Source: JBBQVS01 sp964250765 (GTDB taxonomy: Bacteria > Chloroflexota > Ktedonobacteria > Ktedonobacterales > Ktedonobacteraceae). From it: 64,000 nucleotides of DNA. A model generated the notes under the pieces. That model made no database searches. It was not told the DNA's origin and was given only the letters and a program-made list of their open reading frames with translations. This document shows, piece by piece, positions 8,074 through 15,671 of this stretch (position 1 is its first letter; each line of letters starts with the position of its first letter). The translations under genes were made by a program, and so were the position numbers. Where the stretch lies: positions 1-64,000 of the forward strand of contig CAXUHF010000011.1 of NCBI GenBank assembly GCA_964250765.1, given 5' to 3'.

Positions 8074-9408
8074 CTACTCAAGTTTCATAGCTGTAGTTGA
8101 CTCTATAAGGCTTTTCTCCGCTGGTTTACGTAGAAGCCAGCCAACACATGCTACAACAAGGCATAGAATACCGCCAATCAAGAATGTGGTTGATACGCCA
8201 ATGTGTGTTGTTAAGAGACCGGACAGGAAGTTCCCTAACGGCAAGGCACCCGCGTATATCAATAGATACACACTTATAATCCTGCCACGTAGATGATTGG
8301 GTGCGATCGTTTGAACGGCTGTAGCGGCTGTAGCTGTCATGACGATCTGTGCAAAGCCTATGCCAATGAGTAAGGGGAACGAGAGGATGTAAAAGTGAGA
8401 AAGCGCAAACGCGATCTCAAGTATGCTGAACACAAATGCAGCACTCAGGAGAAAGCGAATAGTAGGTTTGCGGTTTCCCCATGCGACCCACAGTGCTGAG
8501 AACAAAGCACCAAGCCCATAGGCTGCTGCAATGAAGCCATAACCTCTCGCCCCAGCGTGGAATACCTCAGTGGCAAACAGGGGCAGCATCACATTGAAGG
8601 TGATACCGAACAACGCGACTCCACCAATGAGTCCTATAATCAAAAGAACGGCTGGCATGTGCCAGGAGTAGGATAGACCCTCGCGCAAGCTCTGGAACGT
8701 ACTGAGTTTTTTATCGTCCGCTCGTTTGCTGGGCAAGGCGTATAACATGCGCGGATCAATCATGAACAGCCCGATAATAACAGCGATAAAACTGAGCGCG
8801 TTGAGCAGAAAAAGTGGTGTAACGCCGAACAGGGCAATGAGTACACCACCAAGACCTGGACCCAGCACGCGAGCCATATTCACGAGCGAAGAGTTAAGGG
8901 CAACCGCGTTTGGCAGGTCTTCGCGGCCTACCATTTCATTAATAAAAGCGTTTCGTGCAGGCGAATCAATTGCATTTGTAATGCCTAGCAGAGCTACCAG
9001 GAGCAGGATGTGCCAAACTTGTACCACTCCCGTTATCACTAGGAGCCACATGACGGTTGACTGAACAAGCGAAATGGATTGTGTCACGAGTAACAGAGTG
9101 CGCTTGGGTACCCGATCAGCCAGCACACCGCCATAGAGTGAGAAAATCATCACTGGCAAGTATTGTAGCAAGCTCACTACTCCGAGTAGCAACGCGCTAT
9201 GTGTCAGTTGCAAGACCAACCATGCCTGCGCGGTTAGCTGCATCCATGTCCCGACCTGTGAAACCATTTGACCGAAAAAGAACAGTCGGTAGTTACGATG
9301 GTGTAGGGCAACAAACGTTTTTCGTAAGCCCCTAGTTTGTGTACTAGGTTGCTGCACCTCTTCGAGAATAGCTTTGGGAAGTAGTTGTTCTTGAGTGTCA
9401 GAATTCAT
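8074..9408 (-). CDS. MFS transporter, 12-TM efflux type
   Basis: 444 aa. Major facilitator superfamily drug-efflux type (MFS_3, enterobactin-exporter-like): a charged N-terminus, FGQMVSQVGTWMQLTAQAW in TM1, then the cytoplasmic GGVLADRVPKR loop motif (motif A) at about residue 95, and a long central loop (about 205-230). Twelve hydrophobic segments can be counted. GGAG eight bases upstream supports ATG 9408 over the longer in-frame start at 9438. It is divergent from a TetR gene 227 bases away, the usual layout for a repressor-controlled pump. Substrate unknown. Confidence 0.9.
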   Translation of the reverse strand: MNSDTQEQLLPKAILEEVQQPSTQTRGLRKTFVALHHRNYRLFFFGQMVSQVGTWMQLTAQAWLVLQLTHSALLLGVVSLLQYLPVMIFSLYGGVLADRVPKRTLLLVTQSISLVQSTVMWLLVITGVVQVWHILLLVALLGITNAIDSPARNAFINEMVGREDLPNAVALNSSLVNMARVLGPGLGGVLIALFGVTPLFLLNALSFIAVIIGLFMIDPRMLYALPSKRADDKKLSTFQSLREGLSYSWHMPAVLLIIGLIGGVALFGITFNVMLPLFATEVFHAGARGYGFIAAAYGLGALFSALWVAWGNRKPTIRFLLSAAFVFSILEIAFALSHFYILSFPLLIGIGFAQIVMTATAATAVQTIAPNHLRGRIISVYLLIYAGALPLGNFLSGLLTTHIGVSTTFLIGGILCLVVACVGWLLRKPAEKSLIESTTAMKLE

Positions 9409-9562
9409 TGGTTTTACTCCAGAGAATACTAGTAGCATAACAATTCATTGAGTGCTGAATAAATATATGAGCTGACTGTAAGAGATGAACATTTTTGGTT
9501 CCTTCCATGAATGGATTTGCTCCTTCGCTTTTTCTATCGTATTAGAATTATATTCTAGCATT

Positions 9563-9589
9563 TTGTTCTAGTCAAGGGTATGCTATAAT
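9563..9589 (+). promoter_or_regulatory. Probable promoter/operator region of tetR-MFS divergon
   Basis: TATAAT at 9584-9589 is a consensus -10 for the plus-strand TetR gene; a poor -35 (TTGTTC or TTTTGT) lies 15-17 bases upstream. The neighbouring TTCTAGCATTTTGTTCTAG contains a direct repeat of TTCTAG that could contribute to a TetR-family operator. The assignment is by position only. Confidence 0.4.
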
Positions 9590-9635
9590 TGAGGAGCAGA
9601 AGAAAAGAGTTCAGAGAGAAAAAGCGAGTAGCAGC

Positions 9636-10265
9636 ATGGTCATTGGAGATGCCGGGCAGAGCACGACTAAAGAATCCCGGAGGCAAGCTATATTAGACGC
9701 GGCACTTACCTGTTTTGCGAACAAAGGGTTCACAGAGACAACAATGGAGGACATTCGGAAGCTTTCAGGAGCCAGCACGGGAAGCATCTATCATCATTTC
9801 TCAAATAAAGAGATGCTCGCTCGCGCACTCTATCTTGAAGGACGCAGTAGTCTCAATGCTGCACTTTTCGCATCCCTCACTGCAAATACTCTGCGCGAAG
9901 GCATTGAAGCACTTGTTCACGCGTATCTGAATTGGTTTGAACAACATGCAGACCTTGGACAATACCTTCTACAAGCAGGTGAATCGGAGTATCTAAGTGC
10001 ATATATCAAAGTACTCCGACAGAAGACCAGAACCATGCTCCCGACAGAGCGCCTTTCAGGACAGGTGTTACAGTGGCTGGCTCCATATATCAGTGACGGA
10101 AGCGTGGTCAAGCTGCCGCAATCGCTCTATATTCCCCTCATTCTCGGTCCAAGTCGAGAATTTGTTCGTATCTGGCTGAGGACGCAGCAACCAGCCGAAA
10201 TACAGGAGGTACGGGAGCCTCTTGCGAAAGCGGCTTGGTTTGTCATCGCTACACCTGTTTCCTAA
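9636..10265 (+). CDS. TetR/AcrR-family transcriptional repressor
   Basis: 209 aa. The N-terminal helix-turn-helix is ILDAALTCFANKGFTETTMEDI, then GASTGSIYHHFSNKEML (about residues 45-62), the classic TetR DNA-recognition helix. The C-terminal ligand domain is of variable type. It is divergent from the MFS pump and probably represses it and itself. It is not MftR-like: the recognition helix and length fit an efflux regulator. The ribosome site is weak. Confidence 0.9.
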   Translation: MVIGDAGQSTTKESRRQAILDAALTCFANKGFTETTMEDIRKLSGASTGSIYHHFSNKEMLARALYLEGRSSLNAALFASLTANTLREGIEALVHAYLNWFEQHADLGQYLLQAGESEYLSAYIKVLRQKTRTMLPTERLSGQVLQWLAPYISDGSVVKLPQSLYIPLILGPSREFVRIWLRTQQPAEIQEVREPLAKAAWFVIATPVS

Positions 10266-10330
10266 GGTTGAATACCGGGGAAGGACTTCACAAGAACTAA
10301 AAATGCTTGCTAGAGCGACAATCATATTTA

Positions 10331-10819
10331 TTATTGCTCATACACTTGCTTTAACTTTGCTATGTCGATTTTATGCATTTGCAGCATTGCCTCTGTTACT
10401 CTTTTCGCTCTCTGAGCATTACTATCACCCAACATCTCACCTAAAGCTGTGGGGACGATTTGCCATGACACACCAAATTTGTCTTTCAGCCAGCCGCACT
10501 GTCCCTCTTCTCCTCCGCCTTCGGTAAGTTTTTCCCACAACTCATCTACCTCTTCCTGTGTCTCACAATTCACGAAAAATGATATAGCTTCGGTAAATTT
10601 GAAGTATGGACCACCGTTTAACGCCATAAAATGTTGTCCATGCAGTGTAAATGTCATGGTCAAGACAGTTCCCTCTTGCCCTGGACCAGCTTCTCCATAG
10701 CGGCTAACATTTTCTATGCTTGAGTCCCTAAAAATAGAGGTGTAAAAACCTACAGCTTCTTCGGCATTTGCATCGAACCACAAACATGGAGTAATTTTTT
10801 GCGTAGACTTTTGTATCAT
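10331..10819 (-). CDS. VOC/PhnB-like glyoxalase-fold protein
   Basis: 162 aa. PhnB/3-demethylubiquinone-methyltransferase-like vicinal oxygen chelate fold: KITPCLWFDANAEEAVGFY near the start, then GQHFMALNGGPYFKFTEAI in the middle and CGWLKDKFGVSWQIVP (about 110). Proteins of this group often bind a metal or small molecule, but the function is generally unknown. I chose ATG 10819 with AAAGGA about 11 bases before; ATG 10852 would add 11 residues. It is a single gene, convergent with tetR. Confidence 0.85.
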   Translation of the reverse strand: MIQKSTQKITPCLWFDANAEEAVGFYTSIFRDSSIENVSRYGEAGPGQEGTVLTMTFTLHGQHFMALNGGPYFKFTEAISFFVNCETQEEVDELWEKLTEGGGEEGQCGWLKDKFGVSWQIVPTALGEMLGDSNAQRAKRVTEAMLQMHKIDIAKLKQVYEQ

Positions 10820-11047
10820 AACCGTTCGTATCCTTTCGTGCCTATCAATCATAGGTCAACAACATATATACTGTAAGAACAAAGGCTTACTACTGGTCAT
10901 TCTATTCTCTAATAGAGGAAATGGAAAGAAACCATCGCTAAAAAGGCAAGAGCGAGATTTGAAAAATATCTTTAATTGTTTCCCCCTTGACTTTCAAGTT
11001 ACATGAACCTGTATGCTTCTCTTGAAAGCTTTCACAGAAAAAATAGA

Positions 11048-11220
11048 TAGAGGTGTAGAAAAAACAAAGGGTAAAAAAAAAAAACGTGGTTTTTTTAAAA
11101 AATGTTTTTTTAAAAAAAAAAAAAAAAAAAAAGANNNNNNNNNNACTCTTGTTCAAAAAACCAGTTCCAAAAAAACCCCCGGTTTTTTTTTTACCCCCAT
11201 GTCTTTTCTACACCTCTACA
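11048..11220. repeat. Collapsed palindrome with assembly gap
   Basis: TAGAGGTGTAGAAAA at 11048 onward is mirrored by TTTTCTACACCTCTA ending near 11220. Between them is low-quality-looking homopolymer sequence (A, T, C runs) around ten N at 11135-11144. The hairpin begins immediately after the mftC stop, so it is probably the mftBC terminator, mis-sequenced because it is a long perfect stem. Apart from this, 10820-11215 holds no gene; the poly-Phe and poly-Lys ORFs here are artefacts. Confidence 0.6.
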
Positions 11221-12349
11221 CCACTTCCAGGACGCATTCGGGGTCTTTTATGCTCAGTTTCTGATGCACGAACCACTTTGTGGCAGGGCAACCACCGTGA
11301 CAACTGTTGTACTGTCCACATCCAGTACACGCGCCCCCACCCATCTTGCGGTAATAATCGAAGAGCATCGAATCTTGCCAAATCTCCTTGAACGTTCTGT
11401 CATGCAAATTGCCAGCCTCGAACTCTGGTGCTTGGAAGAACGCGCAGGGATAGACCTCACCTTCTGGACAGATACAGCAGGTCGCGGTAGCCGCACCACA
11501 TACGTCAAGACCAGCGAGTTTGTTGCCGAAGGCGTTGAGATGGAAGAACGAATCGGCGGTCAACACGTCGGGATGCGTTGTCAGCCAATCTGTGAAATCA
11601 CGGTATTGTTCTTGCGTTGGATGCAGGTCCGCCCATACATCTTGCCCACGTCCCGAAGGTCGTAACCGTGTGACACGAAGTTTAGAGCCAAAACTTGCTG
11701 CGATATCGTATAGTTTATCCAGTTCGGAAAAGCTATAACGTGTCAACACACTATTGACCGTCAAGCTATGGTTTTCTGCCGCCAATAGTTCTAAGCCGCG
11801 TAAGGCACGCTTGAACACACCTTGTCCACGAATACGATCATTCGTGGATTCGGTACCTCCATCTAAACTCACTTGAAAATAGAGCGGGTCAAACTGTTTC
11901 AAGCGTTTCGCACGGTCAGCGGTGATCAGCGTACCGTTTGTGCTGATACACATGACGAGGTTTCGCTCGGTGCAGCGTTCAAGCACCTGCCAGATGCCAG
12001 GATAAATAAATGGTTCGCCACCACCGAAGTGAATTTGAAAGACCTGCATCTCTGCGAACTCATCAACGAGTGCCAGAGCTTGCTGTGTCTTGAGTTCCCT
12101 TGGTCTGCGCCGTCCCGATGCTGAAAGGCAGTGTACACAGGCAATATTGCAGGCCGCAGTAATCTCCCATGTTATGGTAATGGGTGCTGACAACCCGCCT
12201 TGCAAAAAGCGTTGTGAACCACGTCCCTTTGTCTGTGGCACCATCTTCCCCGTTTGTTGCATCGCTGTTAATGCGAGTGGATTGACCGTTCCAACGCTCT
12301 TTTTTGCTGAACGATTCGGGCGTTCCATGAAGCGCACAAGTTCCACCAT
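11216..12349 (-). CDS. mftC: Mycofactocin radical SAM maturase MftC
   Basis: 377 aa. The radical SAM cluster CNIACVHC (about residue 67) is followed by LSASGRRRPRELKT, the stretch typical of MftC, then FGGGEPF. The C-terminal SPASM domain carries auxiliary cluster ligands: DVCGAATATCCICPEGEVYPC, then CTGCGQYNSCHGGCP (about 342). MftC uses SAM to decarboxylate the C-terminal Tyr of MftA and form a Val-Tyr crosslink. GGAG lies about eight bases before ATG 12349. The gene starts 17 bases after mftB stops, so the pair is one operon. The gene ends directly in the collapsed palindrome. Confidence 0.95.
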   Translation of the reverse strand: MVELVRFMERPNRSAKKSVGTVNPLALTAMQQTGKMVPQTKGRGSQRFLQGGLSAPITITWEITAACNIACVHCLSASGRRRPRELKTQQALALVDEFAEMQVFQIHFGGGEPFIYPGIWQVLERCTERNLVMCISTNGTLITADRAKRLKQFDPLYFQVSLDGGTESTNDRIRGQGVFKRALRGLELLAAENHSLTVNSVLTRYSFSELDKLYDIAASFGSKLRVTRLRPSGRGQDVWADLHPTQEQYRDFTDWLTTHPDVLTADSFFHLNAFGNKLAGLDVCGAATATCCICPEGEVYPCAFFQAPEFEAGNLHDRTFKEIWQDSMLFDYYRKMGGGACTGCGQYNSCHGGCPATKWFVHQKLSIKDPECVLEVV

Positions 12350-12366
12350 GAGAAATACTCCTCTTC

Positions 12367-12660
12367 CTAATCTTCAATGGATATTAATGTCTGCACATAG
12401 CCACGTTTTACAAGATCATCAAGGGCAACATACAACTTTTGTTTACTTGTTTCGGAGTAGCGGCTAGCAGCAATCGCAGTACTGACATCACTCGCGTGCT
12501 GTTCTTGACTTGCAATCAGCAGTTCAATCAGTTGAGGAGAGTTAATAAACGAGAGCGCGCCTCTATCGGCGCAGCCATATTTGTAGAGAATACCACCAAA
12601 CGACTCGCGCCGAATCTTGACTTCCGCAATGAGTCTATAGTGCACAGGGGATTGAGGCAT
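12367..12660 (-). CDS. mftB: Mycofactocin peptide chaperone MftB
   Basis: 97 aa. MftB is a PqqD-like RiPP recognition element that binds the MftA leader and delivers it to MftC. The diagnostic N-terminus is YRLIAEVKIRRESFGGILYK, followed by a winged-helix-like C-terminal half (LYVALDDLVKRGYVQTL). I set the start at ATG 12660, with AAGGAG six bases upstream. A longer in-frame ORF to 12771 runs through the promoter and a hairpin and is not supported. It is first gene of mftBC. Confidence 0.93.
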   Translation of the reverse strand: MPQSPVHYRLIAEVKIRRESFGGILYKYGCADRGALSFINSPQLIELLIASQEQHASDVSTAIAASRYSETSKQKLYVALDDLVKRGYVQTLISIED

Positions 12661-12708
12661 CGGGTTCTCCTTGTGAGGAACAAAGCGACGACATATTCCG
12701 TACAAGCA

Positions 12709-12738
12709 AGCATACCCAGTAAAGAGGCAAGAAGTCAA
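12709..12738 (-). promoter_or_regulatory. Predicted sigma-70-type promoter of mftBC
   Basis: On the minus strand TTGACT (12738-12733), an 18-base spacer and TATGCT (12714-12709) lie about 50 bases upstream of the mftB start. The -10 hexamer is identical to that predicted for mftA. A hairpin (GCATGACAGA / TCTGTCATGC, 12745-12773) lies just upstream and may end transcription of the flavoprotein gene or bind a regulator. Confidence 0.5.
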
Positions 12739-12801
12739 GCGCGAGCATGACAGAGGCAGAGCATCTGTCATGCCCCCATGCTACATCATTCCCTCCCTGT
12801 A

Positions 12802-13704
12802 CTACAGAAATTCGCTTTCGATTAAGTCCGTATTCACACCTGCGGCAGCTATGTTCCCCTCAGCGGCAGCGAGAATAAGTTGCGAAGGCATCACCGTGGC
12901 AGCATCGCCAGCAGCATAAACGCCTTTTATAGTGGTCCTTCCAAAGTTATCGGTTACAGCACCGCCAAATGCGTTCATTTCACATCCTAGCATCTCGCCA
13001 AACGAGGACGATTGGAGCCATTGGGGTGCCACAAATCCACCTTCACATACGCTTTCCTCACCTGTAGCAAACACAACCCGTTCTAGCATGCCATTCTTAC
13101 CCACAAGAGCGGTAATAGGACTTTCATTCACACGAATCTTGTTTCTCGAAAACGCTTCCTTTTGCTCGTTTGTTAAAACAGCATGACCATTCGTACACAC
13201 TAGCAAATCTCGACTCCAATTCCAGATGTTTTTTGTCATATGGAACGCGTGTGGACCCTCGCAAATTACGACAAGCGGTCGATCTCGCAGTTCCCATCCG
13301 TCGCAATAGGGGCAGTTAAACAAACTTTTTCCATAAAAATCATGTATTCCATCAATGGCAGGTAATATTTCTTTCAAGCCAGTAGCCAGGATGAGAGTTT
13401 TGGCTCCAAACACCGTATCATTATTCGCCGTGAGTTCAAACGAATTCTCAGATTTGCTCACACCAGTAATCCGAGCTTGGCGAATTTCAACCGACGGATA
13501 CTTGCTAATTTCCTGGTGCGCAATGTTTCTGAACTCGTCTGGTTTCACTCCGTCTCGTGTGAGAAATCCATGCGACTCCTCCGTGACAGCATTTCTTGGC
13601 TGATTATCGTCAAACAGCACAATATTTCTTTTGGCTCTGCCTAAAACAAGTGCGGCACTTAAACCAGCAGGTCCTCCACCAATAATAGCACAATCTAATA
13701 CCAT
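12802..13704 (-). CDS. Thioredoxin-reductase-like FAD/NAD(P) oxidoreductase
   Basis: 300 aa. The FAD-binding motif is IGGGPAGLSAALVLGRA (about residues 8-24), the redox pair is CPYCDGWE (about 138-145), and the C-terminal FAD motif is GVYAAGDAATVMPSQLILA. Bacterial thioredoxin reductases have CATC; this CPYC-DGWE subgroup is common in soil bacteria and is often next to an Rrf2 regulator, as here. It likely passes electrons from NAD(P)H to a disulfide or small molecule. An operator-like element similar to that of the Rrf2 gene lies about 20 bases upstream of its start. A role in recycling mycofactocin is possible only by position. Confidence 0.88.
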   Translation of the reverse strand: MVLDCAIIGGGPAGLSAALVLGRAKRNIVLFDDNQPRNAVTEESHGFLTRDGVKPDEFRNIAHQEISKYPSVEIRQARITGVSKSENSFELTANNDTVFGAKTLILATGLKEILPAIDGIHDFYGKSLFNCPYCDGWELRDRPLVVICEGPHAFHMTKNIWNWSRDLLVCTNGHAVLTNEQKEAFSRNKIRVNESPITALVGKNGMLERVVFATGEESVCEGGFVAPQWLQSSSFGEMLGCEMNAFGGAVTDNFGRTTIKGVYAAGDAATVMPSQLILAAAEGNIAAAGVNTDLIESEFL

Positions 13705-13722
13705 GTACTCCCTATCCTTTCT

Positions 13723-13749
13723 TATAATAGACTTTGTAGACTCTTAATA
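13723..13749. promoter_or_regulatory. Second, imperfect Rrf2-type operator
   Basis: ATAATAGACT followed by GTAGACTCTTAATA resembles the two halves of the perfect palindrome upstream of the Rrf2 gene (14250-14276). It lies directly upstream of the flavoprotein start at 13704, so the regulator probably controls both genes. Inference from motif similarity. Confidence 0.5.
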
Positions 13750-13797
13750 TCTACAATCAAAACAAAAAAACATACACATGCTAAAGAGTGTGTATGT

Positions 13798-14235
13798 TTA
13801 CACTGTCTCCTGGTTCAACATGTTCAATGAGTTCAAGAAGCTTGTGTTCCTTTCGACAAGTTCAATGAGCTTGCGTTCTTTGAGGTAGTCTTCCATCTGT
13901 TGTTCCGCATTCATCATCACTTCCTGAATCAGGCAAGTATGATGATTGTGCTCAGTTCCACAGGAAAACAACGAAGCCGTTCCTTCAATTGCAGAAACGA
14001 CATCCAAGAAAGAAATGTCAGCTTTGTTTCTTGTCAGCTTATATCCGCCGTGTATACCGGGTGTAGATTCAATCAAGCCAGCCTTCACGAGCTTCGTCAA
14101 AATCTTCGAGAGATATGTTGGGGAAAGTTCCTGAAACTCGGCTAATTGTTGAACCCCAAGCGTTTTCCCAGGAGGAAGAGTTACGAAGTGTAGCATGGTA
14201 TGGAGTGCATAATTGGTTGCTTGCGAATACTTCAC
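13798..14235 (-). CDS. Rrf2-family transcriptional regulator
   Basis: 145 aa. Winged helix-turn-helix: YSQATNYALHTMLHF, then VQQLAEFQELSPTYLSKIL (about residues 28-46) and GLIESTPGIHGGYKLTR. Cysteines are at FSCGTEHNHHTCLIQ (about 92 and 101). That is two rather than the three Cys of IscR/NsrR, so a thiol or metal sensor is more likely than a [2Fe-2S] one. The start is GTG 14235, with AGGAG six bases before; an ATG a few bases upstream is out of frame. A perfect palindrome lies 15 bases upstream of the start, so it probably autoregulates. Confidence 0.9.
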   Translation of the reverse strand: MKYSQATNYALHTMLHFVTLPPGKTLGVQQLAEFQELSPTYLSKILTKLVKAGLIESTPGIHGGYKLTRNKADISFLDVVSAIEGTASLFSCGTEHNHHTCLIQEVMMNAEQQMEDYLKERKLIELVERNTSFLNSLNMLNQETV

Positions 14236-14249
14236 ACATCTCTCCTTTC

Positions 14250-14276
14250 TATTATAGACTCAATGAGTCTATAATA
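14250..14276. promoter_or_regulatory. 27-bp perfect palindromic operator, Rrf2 gene
   Basis: TATTATAGACTCA (14250-14262) is the exact reverse complement of 14264-14276, centred on 14263. It sits immediately upstream of the Rrf2 start and faces the mftA promoter region about 80-100 bases away. It is probably the binding site of the Rrf2 dimer. Confidence 0.65.
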
Positions 14277-14357
14277 GAACATAGAAAGCGTGATGTCAAG
14301 TGTATAAAGATTTCATCTCGCCCTCTAATGGACGGAGAAGCGATTTTTCCAAAACCC

Positions 14358-14386
14358 TTGTACTCTGTAAAATCTGATGGTATGCT
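14358..14386 (+). promoter_or_regulatory. Predicted promoter of mftA
   Basis: TTGTAC (14358-14363), a 17-base spacer and TATGCT (14381-14386) lie 46 bases upstream of the mftA ATG. The -10 matches that predicted for mftBC on the other strand. Confidence 0.5.
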
Positions 14387-14431
14387 ATCAACACATCGTT
14401 TCGTATTTCATAGTCAGAACGAGGTACAGCA

Positions 14432-14590
14432 ATGCTAGATAGCACTTCCACGCTTCACCCCACAAACACCGTCGTAGAAGAGACTTCAACCATAGACGAA
14501 ACCTCGTCAGAAGAGATGGAACTTGAGGAACTGGACGAAGAACTGATTATCGAGGATTTCACCATTGATGGTATCTGTGGCGTCTACTAA
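14432..14590 (+). CDS. mftA: Mycofactocin precursor peptide MftA
   Basis: 52 aa, below usual ORF cut-offs. The leader is acidic and Thr/Ser-rich (an EEMELEELDEELIIEDF stretch at residues 27-43), followed by the core IDGICGVY at the very C-terminus. MftA family peptides end in IDGMCGVY; here Met is Ile. The terminal Val-Tyr is what MftC decarboxylates and crosslinks. GAGG (14421-14424) precedes the ATG by seven bases. The last 23 bases overlap the start of the SDR gene. mftB and mftC lie on the opposite strand 1.8 kb away, separated by the Rrf2-flavoprotein pair. Confidence 0.96.
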   Translation: MLDSTSTLHPTNTVVEETSTIDETSSEEMELEELDEELIIEDFTIDGICGVY

Positions 14591-15431
14591 TTCCTCTCGT
14601 TCGCGTTTTCAAGATCGTACCGTCTTTATCACTGGTGCAGCCCGTGGCATGGGACGCTCTCACGCTCTTGCTTTTGCGCGTGAGGGTGCTCGTCTTGTGC
14701 TATGTGATGTCTGTCGCCAGTACGAAACCATCCCATATCCACTTGCAACCCCCGAAGAGCTAGCGTCGCTTACTCATGAAATTGAGGCGTTGGGGTGTCC
14801 TGTGATTGCAGAGCAGGTCGATGTAACAAATCTTTCAGCTCTGCAAGCACTTGTTGAGCGCGCGCGCACTGAGCTAGGGCCAATCGACATCGTGGTTGCT
14901 AATGCTGGCGCATACTCTTTCGCGCCAAGTTGGGAATTAACAGAGGCTCAGTGGGATGAAACGGTTAATGTCTGTCTCAAGGGTGTCTGGATGACATGCA
15001 AGGTTGCTATTCCACATATGCTCGACAGACGGAGCGGCAAAATTATCTGTATTTCGTCTACCGCAGGACAAAAAGGTATGGCAAACCTCGCGCACTATGT
15101 TGCTGCGAAACACGGTGTGCTTGGTTTGGTCAAAACGCTTGCAATAGAACTGGCTCAATACGATATCAACGTCAACGCTATCTGTCCTACAAGCGTTGAC
15201 ACCACGATGGTGAACAATCAAGGCTTATATGATATCTTCGCAGGTGGTCCAGGTCCAAACGCAACGCGTGAGCACATGTTACAATTAATGAATTCACTAA
15301 ATCTTTTTCCAGATCGAGACCTATTGCCACCAGAAGCCATCAGCAATGTTGTTCTCTGGCTGGCATCGGAAGAGGCGCGTCATATGACTGGCTGTGCCTT
15401 ACCCGTTGATGCTGGCTATTGGACGAAATAA
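14568..15431 (+). CDS. Mycofactocin-coupled SDR oxidoreductase
   Basis: 287 aa. NAD-binding TGAARGMGRSH (about residue 20), the family-specific insertion with YPLATPEELASL (about 52) between beta-2 and alpha-3, NAGAYSFAP, and catalytic Ser-Tyr-Lys in ISSTAGQKG and HYVAAKHG. The insertion and the RGMGRSHA signature mark the mycofactocin-dependent SDR group, in which NAD(H) is held tightly and re-oxidised by mycofactocin. Every possible start (TTG 14565, ATG 14568, GTG 14577) lies inside mftA, so the overlap is forced. GAGGA at 14552-14556 can serve as the ribosome site. Substrate is probably an alcohol or carveol-like compound, unproven. Confidence 0.93.
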   Translation: MVSVASTNSSRSRFQDRTVFITGAARGMGRSHALAFAREGARLVLCDVCRQYETIPYPLATPEELASLTHEIEALGCPVIAEQVDVTNLSALQALVERARTELGPIDIVVANAGAYSFAPSWELTEAQWDETVNVCLKGVWMTCKVAIPHMLDRRSGKIICISSTAGQKGMANLAHYVAAKHGVLGLVKTLAIELAQYDINVNAICPTSVDTTMVNNQGLYDIFAGGPGPNATREHMLQLMNSLNLFPDRDLLPPEAISNVVLWLASEEARHMTGCALPVDAGYWTK

Positions 15432-15502
15432 CAAATGTAGACATTACCCCAACAATATGTTGACATATAACGTTTTGTTGTGATACCATCTGACAAACTA
15501 TC

Positions 15503-15621
15503 GTAGGAACCAGATTTATCGCGTCCAAAGGCCGATTTATCGGCTATGACTTTCCGATTGCATATATGACTCAAATTATAGGCAATGAATTGCCTTTGGA
15601 CGCGACAAATCTGGCCCCTAC
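15503..15621. repeat. Dispersed inverted repeat
   Basis: Imperfect arms start GTAGGAACCAGATTTATCGC and end with the complement finishing CCCCTAC. The interior segment GCGTCCAAAGGCCGATTTAT, then CAATGAATTG, closely matches the copy at 24789-24889, so these two are diverged members of one element. No ORF inside. Confidence 0.7.
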
Positions 15622-15671
15622 AATGGTTCGACGACCATTCATTCGTGCGCGACAACAAAGGCGGGGAACCT

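Noticed and set aside
9636..10265. TetR gene considered as mftR
   Set aside because: It is divergent from an MFS pump and its recognition helix (STGSIYHHF) and length fit efflux repressors; nothing ties it to MftR.
10938..11264. ORFs of poly-Phe and poly-Lys across the N gap
   Set aside because: They arise from homopolymer errors in a collapsed palindrome and have N-coded residues.
12661..12771. Longer N-terminus for MftB
   Set aside because: It would start within the hairpin and run through the promoter; AAGGAG fits the start at 12660, and MftB proteins begin near the YRL motif.
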